From assembly GCA_017590115.1 (NCBI GenBank), contig JAGGNK010013558.1, positions 16,222,598-16,286,597 on the forward strand: a stretch of 64,000 nt of DNA. Direction: 5' to 3'. Made by a program: the position numbers and the translations under genes. The notes under the pieces were generated by a model. The model ran no database searches. It was given only the letters and a program-made list of their open reading frames with translations, and was not told the DNA's origin. The DNA comes from Montifringilla adamsi (taxonomy: Eukaryota; Chordata; Aves; Passeriformes; Passeridae). Below, in pieces: positions 45,762 to 58,660 of this stretch (position 1 is the first letter of the stretch; every line of letters starts with the position of its first letter).

Positions 45762-47204
45762 CCAACAACAGTATTTTGTATTTTGAAAAGAATATCACAA
45801 TTTCTAACTTTGAAAGCCTTAATTTGGCTCTCACTGTTCCATTACATTAATTAACTCATTAATTGCATTCCTTTAAGTGCAATGTGGCCTTTCTATCTGT
45901 TGAAACGTGTTGCTGGTGGGGCACCACTGCTGAGGCAACAGAGATAAGGATCAGGAATAGCTGCTGTTTTGGGTGCCCCAAACTCTGCAATCAGAAGAAG
46001 AAGAAAGGCCTGGGAAAGGTATCCGGGTTAATGGAATACCACTTCAAAAGTGGCTGTGTGGTTTGTCTCTGTTTATTGGCATTACTCGTGCTGGCCTGCT
46101 CTCTGCAAGCCACAGCACACGCCACGGTGAGCAAATAGATGGCAAAGGTTTTCTGCATTTCTATCCAAGTGATAAGAGCAGATGAAATTAAAATCAGAAA
46201 CAGACTCTGTCTTGCAGTTTAGAGGCCAAAGGAGGGGCAGGGTTAGTATTAATGCTCAAGAATTTTATTTGGCTTTTTCTGGAAAAAGTTTTCGGGTTTC
46301 AGAAGAGTTTTCCCCAGCTCCATGTCCATTTCCAATAGGTTTTGGTTTTTTTTTTCCTCTTGCTACATCTGTAAAACATAGAAGTGCTGTATTGTTTTAT
46401 CTCCCAGGGAAGATATCCTTTCTTCTAGATGTAACCCTACCTCTAAATGACTTCAGAGTTCAGATTCCTGGAGGTGTAGTGGATATATGGCAATCCAGGC
46501 CGTAATTTACAATAAACCATCTTCTGACACCATTTCCATGACCTAATGCTGGAAGTATGTTGTTGGGGAGCCTGCCCTACACTGCCATGGTGAGAGAGCC
46601 TTACTGTGTCATGGTAAATATTTTATTATTTATCCTGTTGTGGTGATTTCAGATGCTGCCACAGACATTTTCTCAATTTGCGTTTCTGCCTGGACACGTT
46701 TTCTGATATCCCTCCTGGAATAGGCAGATGTTCCTAATGGATGAAAAATTCAGTGTTTTCAGCATACACCAGCTTGTTTTATTATCCTTACATACTGAAG
46801 AAGCTTTTCATCTCTTGAGAACACAGCTCAAATCCTGAGTCCAAAGTATTAAGGAAAGTGAGCAGAACTAGAGAATAAAAAAAAGGCATTCATATTTTTC
46901 TGTATAAAAAAGGATTGGGCAAGAATGTTTTCTGCATTTTGCTTGGGGTTTTTTGTTGTTGTTGTTGTGGTTTTTTTCTGTATTTTGGGGTGAGTCAGTG
47001 GCTTATTTTCACCCCAAAATGAGTAATTTTGAAAACATAGCTGTTTCACCATTAAATTAGTCAGTAAACTATATTTCAGTGGCCTGTAACATCAGCAAAT
47101 ACTTTCAGATCAAGAGAAGTAAAGCTGTGCAAAATGACAATATTTGCAAACCTTCTCGTTGAAGAGCATTCTGGGGATATTTATGACCCTTAGTCTTTTT
47201 GCTC
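45762..47204. other. Non-coding DNA, nothing certain
   Basis: A forward frame from about 45863 to 46138 includes a hydrophobic stretch (VVCLCLLALLVLACSL) and a donor-like CACG|GTGAGC, but there is no convincing acceptor or relative, so it is not called. A (GTT)n stretch lies at 46951-46968. Confidence 0.45.
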
Positions 47205-47330
47205 AGTGTTCTCCTGTATTTTTGGGTAGGTTACATAACTGTCCTATGATTCACCTTCTGCATTTATTAACAGTTTAATGATACAGGAGTAAGTGGTTTG
47301 CTTCACTGGTACAAATTGTAAGATTTAATC
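47205..47330 (+). mobile_element. Possible MIR-like SINE remnant
   Basis: TTTTTGGGTAGGTTACATAA followed by a degenerate pyrimidine block, CATTTATTAACAG, GATACAGGAGTAAG, CTTCACTGG and TTGTAAGATTTAATC loosely follows MIR order. Weak; it would need a repeat-library alignment. Confidence 0.3.
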
Positions 47331-49208
47331 CAGGGCTGTCTTGGAAGTCTTCAGAAGACTGAGAGTGCTTTTCATTGCGATAAAACATTGCGATGTAATG
47401 ATCTCTAAATCATCTGCTTTGAAAATCAACTAACCAAAAAATATACCAATAAGAATTATCCTCCCTGGGTTACTCGCTGGCACCTTTTGCCAGAGACTTG
47501 GATTTGCAAGAACAATGTCAAGGAAGGACTCAGCAGAAATGAAACTTTTGAATTTTCTCTATGCATTTTGCTAATACTGTGCAGCAGATATTTTTGTGTG
47601 GGAGAATATACCTTAAAAAATGTATTTTACCCATGGCATTTTAATACAAATGCTTAAAAATTGTGTAACTTGAACACACCACCCTCAGGAGATCTCTTTT
47701 GGCAAAGTGAAAAAGCCCTGTTCTAGCATTACAAAATCCCCACAGATAAATTTGAAATATATGTCCCTTTCAGTGTTTTGACAGACTACAACTGAATTAG
47801 AGGGAATGAAAGAAATCCTGGGGGTAGAAACTGGAGGGGAGGGGACAACTTTCACTTCAGGATGTTTTCTGTACAGCTCTGGGCCTGATGACACCCAGCT
47901 TCATTTCGGTGCTCATCATCACTAATTCTTAGCACAAATGAATAACTGCACTTCTAAACAATCAAAGGTTAAAGACAACTCAGCCATTCATATGATCTCA
48001 TTATACTATGCTGATTGCAGTGCATCAGAGTTATTTATAACCTCAGTTCATAAAGTTGGATTTCCAGTAAATGAGTTCCCTCTCAAAGGTTAAATATTTT
48101 TGTCCTTTTTTTTTTTTTTTTCTGTATGAAACAGTCTATAGTTAGGAATGTGCACTAGTGAACCATCACAGCCATCTTCAAGAAGATAAATAAAAATTTT
48201 TGAGCTGGTATTCTGGCTCCCAAGGCTACTCCTTGCTTAAACTGCTTCCTACTGCTGCTGTGTGAATGTTCAAAACAGATCAATGCCAAAATCAAGATTT
48301 ATAAAGTCAGGCTTAGCTTTGATTGAGTGTGCAAAATTGTAATAATAAAAACAGTAATATCCTCAATCTGCTCCTCTTCTACTGAGCTCAAAGGACCAGT
48401 ACAGTTACTCCTAAAGGACAGTATTATAATTAATTCTTTCAGCCCTTTTTAGCTCATAGCTTAGAGCAAGTGTTTGACACTCTCAGAAAGGGTAGGTGGG
48501 AGATCAGGTGTCATTATCCTTTTAACCACCAATTAACATCAATTTTGACCCAGCACTCTTTGCTTCATTGATTACTGAACTTGCAATGCTTGCCCAGCAT
48601 GGTTGGAACACAGTTCTCTGAAATTACCAACAATGCTTTCTGTTTAAAATAAATCTGTACATAGCAAACTAATTTGCACTTTCATCATCTTGAAAAAATA
48701 TAAACTGGAGGCCTTTGTGCAAGACAAGTACCCTGTTACTCCTGTCCTGTGAGATGAGATAGAGGGGGAAAAATTGATGGATTTGTCTTATGCTTATTGT
48801 GCTGATTTCTGACTCAAAAGTGTATTAAGTAACACGAAACTCTACATGAAAAATTCCTGTAGTAAAGTAGAAAAGCGTTAGTATTCAAAAGGCATCGAGG
48901 CATCAAGGCATCCTGCAGTTACATGGCACAGATGTATTTATGCTGTAGTTTACTTGTTCTGTTTCTTTCTGGTCTCATAGTGAATTTTTTAAGCATTAGA
49001 TACTTGCATGGTTAAGATCTCTGTCATATTTATGCTTGAAAGACAAGTCTTGGTATTCATTACATGTCACTTGGAGGGTCTCTGAAAACACAGAGCATTC
49101 AAATCCCCCAGTACAGGCTGCCCTAAACCAATCCAGCTGTTTTCCAAAATACGTTCTCCAGGTTCATCTCCAAGATCAGGGTTTTTTCAGTACCTATCAC
49201 TTCTGTAT
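47331..49208. other. Non-coding DNA, nothing recognised
   Basis: AT-rich sequence with a T run at about 48106-48121. No exon, RNA gene or identifiable repeat. Confidence 0.5.
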
Positions 49209-49246
49209 TTTTCCAGCCATTCTGTACTTTTCCATCCATTCTGTAA
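49209..49246 (+). repeat. 19-bp tandem duplication
   Basis: Two adjacent 19-base units of TTTTCC(A)GCCATTCTGTA type start at 49209 and 49228 and differ at two positions. Local duplication, no function apparent. Confidence 0.7.
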
Positions 49247-50541
49247 TTTCTACATCCTGAATCCAATGAGGAGAAATGTGGTGAAAGTTTCAGAGTTCTA
49301 AGACTGTTTCATCTGGGATGATACATTTCTATGTGGCATGGGTAGACAAAAATCCCAGTTGTGGATGTAAAATTAGTTTGGAAGGGCATGGATATAACCA
49401 ATTCTTGCTGTCAGAAATCCCTGATCTGGAGAGGGTTTGAAGTGTGTGGATGTGCTGGAAGTGAAGCTTCTTCCCACTATTTCTTCTTCCCAGTATTTTT
49501 ATATGCCTTTCTTCCCCACAAATGCCCTTTATATCCTCACTTGACCACGTCAAGTAGATCACATTCAACTTTGGGAGTAGCATAACCTATGGAGAAGTGC
49601 AATAAGTGTATCTTTTTTGCTGAGGCTCCTTATTGCATGAGTTAAGTACTGTAACTTTGATTTGTCTCTAGAAAAGTGCCAGAGAGACCCGAGATGTTTT
49701 TTGGTTATATTCATTAAATAATGTACCTGCACAGAGCTAGAAGGATGGGATGGCCCAGAACTCCAGAGAAGGGAGAAAATACAAACAATAATACCCACTA
49801 TCAGTCCTGGAAACAATATTCATGCCCAATCCTGATGCTAGAGTCTCTGGGTAATGGCTTTGCAGTCTTGAATTCACTCTTTTCCCTCTGCAGAATCAGA
49901 GATGGGTGAGCCAGGAGAGGTGACTGCAATTATCCACCTAACATGAGGTGGCAATTCCAGCAAATTGTGAAATCCACTCTACCAAGGCCACAGCATATTT
50001 ATGGGAAGACAGGCAATCTCAGTGTCAGTTTCAGGGGACAAAAATAATTCCTGGGTTTCTGTGTGGGCAGGGGATGAGAGTGGCATCAGTCATAAAGCTG
50101 GTGTGGGACTGACCCACAGTCTTTCCAACACCTTCTTTGGAAAAATAGAATCCACATTGAAATATCTTTTGAGGGACTGTTTTACTACTTTTTTCCCTCA
50201 GGTCTGAAAATTATGGATGAATAATGATCGCCCCAATTGCCTTTCACAATTATGATACAGCCAAAGAAGTTAATAAGTCACCTCTGTAGCCCCCCTCCCT
50301 TCTCTGTACAGACATTTTTTACCACATGGGTGAACACAAAGAAATAATCAGATAAGAGATTTTTCTTCTAAATTAGGCCTCTTGTTTGTAAACTGAAAGA
50401 GTGCTAATGCAGTTCAAACTCAGCTGTGTACCACATACGCACACTCGGCCCAGGAGTATTATAAAGAGTGGGAGAATAGGAGGTTTTGTTCTATTCTTCA
50501 GTCTCTTTCTATATGAGAGGGCCATTCATTCAATCCCTATG
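49247..50541. other. Non-coding DNA, nothing recognised
   Basis: No supported feature; short chance frames only. Confidence 0.5.
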
Positions 50542-50580
50542 CTTCTCTCTCTCTCTCTCTCTATCTCTCTATTTCTCTCC
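50542..50580. repeat. (CT)n microsatellite
   Basis: About 39 bases of CT dinucleotides interrupted by two CTAT/ATTT steps. Probably length-variable. Confidence 0.9.
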
Positions 50581-53483
50581 ATAATGCCAGCATTAGCTGC
50601 AAGCTGCTAGCTGTAAAAGTGCTTTGATGTTGACCTCTCACTGCCATTGACAGACCCTCATTGGTGGGTGAGTAGCAGAGCAATAAGGGCATGTGTGGGA
50701 GAAAAGAGGATGAAAGCCTGGACAGCTAGGAAGGGATAATATGAACAGATTCCTGCCTGTTCACTTAGTTTCTTTTTTTTTAACTGGGTCTTCTGATTAC
50801 AGAGGTTACGAACCAGTAAAACTTCAGAAATGACCACTGAAAGCCTGCTGTACATGAAGAATCAGATAATTGTTCCAGCTCTTGCCTTGTAAAATTAAAT
50901 CAAGCCATGAACTAGGCAGGAGCGCATAGGGGAGTTGAAAACATTTTCCTGTTTAAGGCAGTGAAATAGTGGGGTTTTGCCTGATACATACAGGAATATT
51001 ACAAGGGCGAGGAGCATGTAAGTGGCATGGGAGCAGGGGACACGGAGGAGAGCTGCCTGCTAATGATGTTGATTATTTTGTTCCTCGTCTCATGCCAAAA
51101 CCTAAAGCATGAGTCTTGCGCTTTAAAAGGATCAAAACAGAAAAGTGCAGTAAGAGGTCAGAAGGACTCAGAGGGGTTTGTGCCCTGGGGAGCACGGGTG
51201 TGCACACACGGCAGAAAATCCTGCCCGCTGCTTCCCATGGGGCGCTGGCTGCCGCTGGAAATGCTCCCAAATTCAGACCACAGCAGGGCCCCAAAAGCAG
51301 CTTTGCACCCTCCAGAGAGAGCAGGGAGGTTGAGGGTACAGGGACAGCACTGTGGGCCACCTGGGCCCCCAGCCAGCTGTTTGTGAGAGCTCAGCCAGTG
51401 GTGCTGGGAGAGGCGGGGATGCCTCGCTGCTGCCTGTGCCCTATTGAGGCAGGATGTCTCCAGCCACTTCACCTCTGCTCTCCCCCTTCATCTCTCTGAA
51501 AGCTCAGCTTGTCATACTAATAATTAAGCCCTAAGGCTCTAAGTTGCAATGGCCAAAAGGCTCTGCAAGGCCAGTGGAGGGAACAGGAGGGAGGGAAAGT
51601 TCACACAAATTTGTGTTACAAACTTGGTTTTCGGTTGCGATCTGAAGGACCAGCTATCTCAACAAAGCTGCTCGCCTGAAGGTTCCCAGCATCTGATCTT
51701 CTGCTTCTTTGGGAGAGGCAGAAATCTGTTCTGCCTCCACTTCTCTCCCTCTTGGCAGCTTTAGGCCATCAGAGTTGTTTAACTAAGCCAGGTGAGCTGT
51801 AGACCATTGGTTCAACCCAGCCTACGCCGCTTGCAGCACAAGTGCTGCCATGTGGAGTAACCCCTGCCTGGAACAAAATGCACCACTTGGAAAATTGGGA
51901 GATTGGGTAAAACAGGTGCCCATGTAACAAACTGCAATGCAATAGCACGTCAGCAGTGTCAGCATTCAAATCACACCCTGCTCCAAGCACTTGAATAAGA
52001 AAGAAACCATCACTGCTATGATCTGGATTTGATTTCTTCTTTAAAAATTAAAAGGTATTCAGCACACACTTTTGGAGCAGAGACTCTTCACACATTAATC
52101 CATTAGAAAGAAAGAAATCTTTCACTGAATGATTAAAAATATTCACATTTTGGAGGGGACAAACTTCTACAGCACTTTTTGCCTTGCCGTCTGCATTTGC
52201 TATCAGGGAACTAATTCTCCAGTCAATTTCACAGATGGTTTCCTGTCATTACTATACAATTCTATTTATTTGATAATAATTTTATAGGACTTTTCCAGGG
52301 GGATTTCAATTACATGTTCAGCTTGTAGCAGTTTTTAAAAGGTGCATGAATACTGCACTCAGTCAAAACTTCCTTGCCTAAACTTTTTAAATAGAAAATG
52401 GATTTTCAATTCAAGCGGGAAATCTTGCCAGAAGTGTCTTGGTTAAAGTTTTTTCAATGCATTTTTCTGCATGTAAAGGGAAGTGTATATAATCCTTTCT
52501 GTTCTGTCACTTTGCTCTTTTCAACCCATCTGAAATAAAGGCTATTTTCCCCTTTCCAGCTAAAAATGAAACAGGACTTCAGTGGTTTTTAAAAAGGTAC
52601 CATTTTTAAACTTGAAAGCAGAATGTAGCAAATATTTTAAGTTTCATGTTTTCTTTTGCTTTTTAAGCATGGTCATGATGAACTTGCAGGCTGTGTCAGA
52701 CACTGTAGAAATCTTGGGTTTGTGCAAGCTGAAATTTCACCCTAAACAGAGTCTGTTTCCATTATTTTTGCAGGAAAGATCTCTTCTTACATCACCTGTT
52801 TCTTGATGAATATTTTACTTGGAACAGTTCATTTTTAATACAGTCCAGTCTCTGATAGGGCACTGTGTTGTTGCTAAGCTACCTGAGGTTTCAAGTCCCT
52901 GCTGTTTGGTGGGACTCCACTGAGCACAGCATCACTGGGGCGAGCCAGGAGTTAGTTTGGTCACTAAGGAAAAGGGGTTCTTCATGGGGAACAAACTGTG
53001 TCCCACAACTCCAAAGATAGGACTTTTGAATCTGGATTAATCTCCTTGAGAGCAACAATGCAGAAGCCTCTGGAGCTTCTGTGCTGTGAGCTTGGCTCAC
53101 AATTGTAAAAAAAAAAAAAATAAATAAAAGGTGCCTTCTCTAGCGCTTTCAATTAACAAAGCCTGTGGGGACCTGGATAGGCAGGTGGAATCTCCATTCC
53201 AAAGGATTAAAAATATATCTTTGCCAGAGGTACAGCAGCTGTTTTGGTAGGTACTTTGTATTCTGCCTGTCTGTGGTCTGCTGGAGTCCTTACTGTTCCC
53301 TGATGTGTCATTTCACTCCAGTGAAAATCACAAGCGATAACTCAGGAGGCAGTAAAATTACAGGGGTCACAGAATACCCCCAGTATGCCTGAAATCAGGT
53401 CACCAACCTCACTCAGCTGGCCTTCTTGCTGATAACTCCCCTTTTCCCATTTCTCCTCTCCCTTGTTCATTCTGCATCTCAAT
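50581..53483. other. Non-coding DNA, partly GC-rich
   Basis: The segment at 51160-51480 is GC-rich with overlapping open frames on both strands, which is expected where stops are scarce. No domain, repeat or splice structure is recognised. An A run lies near 53107-53120. Confidence 0.5.
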
Positions 53484-53524
53484 TATTAAAAAAAAAATTT
53501 AAAAATTTAAAAAATTTTAAAAAC
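53484..53524. repeat. AT-only low-complexity tract
   Basis: Alternating A and T runs (AATTTAAAAATTTAAAAAA type) about 40 bases long, partly self-complementary. Simple sequence. Confidence 0.85.
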
Positions 53525-55947
53525 AGAGAAAAGAGCCAACTCCTCAGGGCCTATAAAAACAAGAGCACCTGAGCAGCTCCAGCAGTGGGCAGTGCTGGGG
53601 TGAGGGAGGATATAGTTGCTACCCTTTGGACTGATCTGGCCAGGGGTTGGGCACAGCTGGTGATGTCCTGCACTCTGGCCATGCTTTGCAGTGGAGAGCC
53701 CTGCCTGAGAGCAAGGCCAGTTCCAGAAGGAAACTCAAGTAAGAAACATGATGGGCAGCAGGAGTGAGTGTGTTATGGATGCCAAAATGTTTTTATGAAA
53801 CATGGCAACACTGATATTTTGCAATTTTATAGTATAAGCTGAGTGTGAAAAACCATGGAGTGAGGGAGAGGAAAGGGATAGGGATGCAGAAAGGTGGAAG
53901 TTTTCAAGTCCCATTCTCCTCATGGTGTTCACAGACGAGCCTCAAGTGGTGCAAAGAACTGGATCAGTCTTGGAAATTCAGGTTTTCTTCCAAGGTCAGA
54001 ACAGTCAAGAACCAATTAAATTTACAGGAACTGAGAAAATTGCAGAGGTTTTTCCTTGATAATAGTGTTTGTTCCTTGAATTTTCTCCTACTCTCTACAG
54101 GAAAGGAAGGGCTCCAAACAGAAGGGTTGTGGGGGAACACTCAAAGCATCCATTGGATATTTCCAGCATACCTGTTACTTCACTGATTTCTTCTTCAGTA
54201 AGTGCTCTCTTTATGTACCCTTTCTGATACCCAGTCTCTGGTTTGGGCTTGTATAGCTTTAATTTTTGATGATTCCTTTTTTTTGTAACAATTCTCTGGA
54301 AAATGCTGAGCTGGACTACTTTAGTTTTGATGTATGGAAGGACAGGTACGAGGCACTGCCTGCTACAGGTGTTTCTGCTCTGGGGGCCTCTTCCCCTTCC
54401 TCAGAAGCCAGTCCTCACCATTCCTCACTGAGACGAGCTTCGTGGCTTTGCAAGAGTCCATTTTCACTGAAGGGTCTTTTGTGTGGGTTTGATTATTTCA
54501 AAGCAAGAAAAAAAAAAAAATGCAGCGATGGCTTCTTTCTCTTGAAAGCCTCCAAGAAAATTTGGAGAGCTGTGAGCCTTTCTGTTCCTCCTCACTCCGA
54601 GCATCCTTCCTCCTGCTAGCTCTTTGCAGAAGGAGCTCAGAGATCACCGTGCTTTGCTCGTCAGCCCGAGGCAGCTTTCCTTCCTTGCAGTGGAGGGAAG
54701 AGCTGCTATAAATCAGTCAGAAATGAATGCATTTCACTTGCCTGCTCGGTTGGGTGGGGGCAAGGAACTGAGGAAACCACCTACAGACGAGGCAGTTGTG
54801 TGAGTCATGAGAAGAGAGGAACGTTCAGCACTTCTCAGGAGGTTTTTGCCAGTCAGAGAGGGAGCTGAGCGCTTGGGAGCACTTTTGGAAACTTGTAAGT
54901 AAAACTCCCAGAAAATACCAAGCTGTGCTAGTGCATGGGCAGCCATGAGGAGGCCAAGTGCTTCCTTCTGAGGGGCACTTATCTTACCCAGGGAGCAGGA
55001 AGGCTTTCTTGCAGTGGATGCTACTCTGCAGAGCTCCTCAGGGCAGGTTTGTTCCCTTGACTTTTAATATTCCAGTTTTCCTCTGTTTGTGCCGGAAAAT
55101 AAGGCTTGGGTTTCATTTTATAAAAATAATAAAGCCAGAAAAGTTGAACTGAGACTTGGCCTCTTTTCTTTCTAAAAGACAGCAATAGGGCCTTTTCAAA
55201 GGACCAATTCCAGCCTTTATTACCCCGTTACAGGGCCCACAGGAGGGATGGGTGTTCCGCCCAACTCATAGCGCCGACAGAGAAAGATGGGTTTTTAAAT
55301 TATCTACCTTTGCTTTGCAACTTGAACGTTTCAGGGCAATTATCCTGAGATAATGCCTACAAATTGCTGAAGACTTTGGGTTTATAATTGCTCGTGTTCA
55401 TTTAAAGTTCCCAGCAGACTAGACCAGGGAAATCACTGCCAGTCAAGCCAAGGTTGATGGTGTACGGTAACTGAGTTTCTCTTAGAAGAAAGACAAAGCA
55501 AATCATTCTAACTAATTGTTTGGTTTCATTGTGCTTCCATAGCAGGAGCTGCAGTGCTTGGCAAGGCAGAGCAGTGACACTTCCCATCCAAGGCACATCC
55601 CTGTGAAGGGGCAAATGGAATTCCACTGTGTGAGGCTGTTCCATGCAGGAGGGAAGAGCAGCTCCCTCCAGCACATCCCCACACCCCCTTATTTACACAC
55701 CAGTGGCCATCCCAGTTGCCTCAGAAAGTGAAACACGAATTTGCAGTGAGATAATGTTATCATGTCAATGCAGGGAGAAATAACTGTAGCTGCCTGCCAC
55801 GTTTGTAATTAAAAATCACTTCTTAATGCAATATTTAGGTGAGGTTTCAAATCAGCAAGAGCATTCATAATGAATAACACAATTTCAAAGCAGGGATGTG
55901 TTGGTATATTCCCATCACATACATTTTATACATACACCTATTACCTG
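53525..55947. other. Non-coding DNA; isolated regulatory-like words
   Basis: A TATA-like CCTATAAAAACAAG lies near 53551, and a TGAGTCA AP-1/MAF-type heptamer at 54801-54807 within a mildly CpG-bearing patch (54590-54840). Without conservation or RNA evidence, neither is called as a promoter. No exon is supported. Confidence 0.4.
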
Positions 55948-55999
55948 TTTATATACTTATATTCCTATTTATATTTATATACTTATATTGCTATTTATA
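55948..55999 (+). repeat. 26-bp tandem duplication, AT-rich
   Basis: Two adjacent 26-base units (55948-55973 and 55974-55999) of the TTTATATACTTATATT..CTATTTATA type differ at a single position (C versus G). Such high identity implies a recent duplication. Confidence 0.85.
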
Positions 56000-57412
56000 C
56001 ATGCCTCTGTATTTTGTGTGGGGCCTGACTCCCCACCAGTTCTGCTGCAAAGCTCTGATATCATTCCCATCACAGGCATCCTCCAGGCATTAGTTAGACA
56101 AATTCATTTCATCATTTTTACTTGCTAAGCACAAGCAGCATTGGCCAGTTTAGGTGTCTACACTCCAGCAGTGTAAAATCTCCCCTTCTGTCCCTCCAAC
56201 TGTTGCTATTAGAGCAGCTGAATAACTGATTTTTCTCATCCAGTAACTAAGATTAAAGAAAAAAATTATAAAATAGGCTTAGCTGACATTTCTGACATTT
56301 GGGAAGGCAAAAAAAAAAAAAAGATATCTTGCACAAGAAAAAAATCCTGCCTCCCAAAGTGCACTGGCTTATCAAAAATATTTTGCTTGACCTATATAAA
56401 AAAATCTCTGGGTTGTTTTCGTGTTATTTTTTAATGTGTTCCAACAATATTTGGACTGAAAATATTGTCTGGAGAGAGATAGCAATGTATATGGTTTAAA
56501 AATGTTGAAAGTGTGTGTGTATGTAGACTTTTCTGAATATTTTTGCATTTTTTTGCCTTATTTATTAGAATTTACAGATAACAGTGGTCAGTTTGAAGCT
56601 GGGTTTTTCAGTGAAGAAATTAATTTTCTGAAAAATTCCATCTAGGATTAGGAAGCAAGGAAGATGCCCTGCCACAGCACTGAAAATGTCATTAGTATCC
56701 TGCTTATTCCAATTTTAGGGGCTTTATTGTAATGTTCAGTGGGGGAAGTTTTTGGAACTTGTGCCTTTATGAAGTTGAGGGATCATATGCTGTAGTTGGA
56801 TACAATATTTAAAGCTATTGGGTCAATATTCATCCTCCCAGCCACCAAAAATAAATAAATAAATATATATATGTATAATAGAGATTTGAGCCCCAGATAC
56901 TGCCAGATTGTTTTACCACTTTGTTAATATTTCCTTTCACATGAAAATGAGTCTGTAAAAGCAGAATTGTTTACAGTGCACTCTGTGAACACCAATAGCT
57001 GATACATGTCATAGACAGCCAAAACTAGGACTTTGCATAAATCATTGATTTCAAGACATATTTCCAGAGAAAACCAAAGAATGTGTGTTATGCTGACAAG
57101 TGAGCTCTTAGAATGAGGAAAAATCAATTTTTTTATCCACATTTCTTCTCAAATAATTAAAAAAAAAAAAATCTGTCCCCAAATAAATTCAGGGTATGAC
57201 ACACACACAAACTAAATTTTTCATAATTTTTTTAAGATACATACTTGACCAACTGTTATCTCCAAAAGTCTCTCATTTGCTGGTGTTATCCACTTGAAGG
57301 GCAAAGAGTTGCCCCTTCCTGTCCTCCTGGGCATTAAAGAAATAATAAAAAAGATGGCTTGGAAACCTCAGAATGTGTGTCTGGAAATCCACTTTGCTGC
57401 CCCATGGCCACC
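56000..57412. other. Non-coding AT-rich DNA
   Basis: A runs near 56309-56321 and 57160-57171, and an (AAAT)n/(AT)n microsatellite at 56847-56880. No exon is supported. Confidence 0.5.
56847..56880. repeat. (AAAT)n and (AT)n microsatellite
   Basis: AAAATAAATAAATAAATATATATATG-type simple sequence, about 34 bases. Confidence 0.85.
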
Positions 57413-57432
57413 ATGTTATGTTATGTTATGTT
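57413..57432. repeat. (ATGTT)4 microsatellite
   Basis: Four perfect copies of the pentamer ATGTT. Confidence 0.85.
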
Positions 57433-57639
57433 GTAGAATTCATAATCTGATCAGATTATATTCCAAAACTATCTCAATGCTCTGGGCAGGGATTTTGTCC
57501 TACTGCACCCACTGGGGGTGGAGTAAATTCAGAGATTTTTTTCCTCCAATGGTTGGGATCATCTTGTAATTCCCAAATTAGCTGAATTTAAAACCAGTTT
57601 ATAACCAGTTCTTCCTGGGTCACCTTTACACACATGTAT

Positions 57640-58660
57640 CCTTACCCAGCTGGATTGGACACCACCATTCCTGAGCTGGATCTGTGTCCCTTTAAGCCAC
57701 GTTTAGGTAGGCTGAGCAAGCAGAGGCTTTTAGTTTCCTCTCAGAAGCTCTCCATCTCCTTGATCATTGTAATAGTCCTCTTTGCACCCTCTGCTCCAAT
57801 TTGCATGCATCCTTCTTGGGCATGGGTAACTAGAATTGATGCTGTATTTCAGATAATGCCTCACCAGTGCTTTGTGTAGTAGCATTAATATTTTCCTCTC
57901 ATTATTAGCACTATTACAGGTGATGAATCCCAGGATTGCATCTTTCTTTTCAGTTGCATTATATTATGGCACATATTTATCCTGTAATCAACTAGGAAAC
58001 CCAGGTCTTTCTCTTCCTTTGTCATTCCCAACAGCTTCTAGCAGAAATTCTCATTATTAGTCCTTTAGTGCATGACCTTGCATTTTGTACTGTTCAATTT
58101 CATCCCATTTCTATTACTTCTGTCCCCAAGGTCATCCAATTCTTCCTGCGCGATATTGCGATTTTCGTTTGTGTTGATGGTGCCTCCCAACTTTGTACAA
58201 TCTGCAAATTTCATTTGAACACTCTTACTTTTTGTGCCAAGTTTATTAATGAAGCGTTAAATGAGATCAGCCCAAAGACTGATCTTTGAAGTACTCCCCT
58301 AATATTTTCCCTCCAGCCCCCTGTTCCCCGCTGCAGCACATCTCATCCTCCCTTCCCCGGTCACCAACCCAGACCTCAGAGCTCTGACTGAGTCTCCATT
58401 TTTCCCCCAGTGAACTGGGTAGTTCCCGAGTGGCACCTGCTGAAACACTTTAATGAAGGCTGGATACCTTTTTAGAATTTTAATTTAGAAAAATATTTTT
58501 TATCAGGGTAGCTGGGCGCAGCCTAGCCCCAGGAAACACGTAAGGTAAATGTCTGCCCTTTACTCCTCTTGATTCTTTCCTCAAATTTGTTCTAAAATCT
58601 AGTAAGCTATTAAGGTCTGACTGACAGGTCTTCCCTAAATCCCCTTTATCTACTCTAAGA
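57640..58660 (-). mobile_element. Ancient CR1-clade LINE fragment (RT region to 3' part)
   Basis: On the plus strand the text is the antisense of a CR1/L3-type LINE. From 57640 upward come the 3' segment (TCTCCTTGATCATTGTAATA, then CCTCTGCTCCAATTTGCATG, ATAATGCCTCACCAGTGCTT) and the 'aaacccaggtctttctcttc' block. Next are GTGCATGACCTTGCATTTTG, TTCAATTTCATCCCATTTCT, 'aaggtcatccaattcttcctg', CTCCCAACTTTGTACAATCT followed by GCAAATTTCAT, and TTTATTAATGAAGCGTTAAA. These last words are the antisense of the conserved RT motif region (the '..FADDTKLGG..' type segment). Beyond 58300 similarity weakens but resumes around 58440 and 58580. All frames are broken; there is no active endonuclease or RT. Divergence is far greater than in the CR1 copies at 2.3 and 10.4 kb, so it is an older lineage. 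Confidence 0.8.

Noticed and set aside
45863..46138. 91-codon frame with a hydrophobic segment and donor-like end
   Set aside because: No acceptor or upstream partner; a single hydrophobic run is common by chance.
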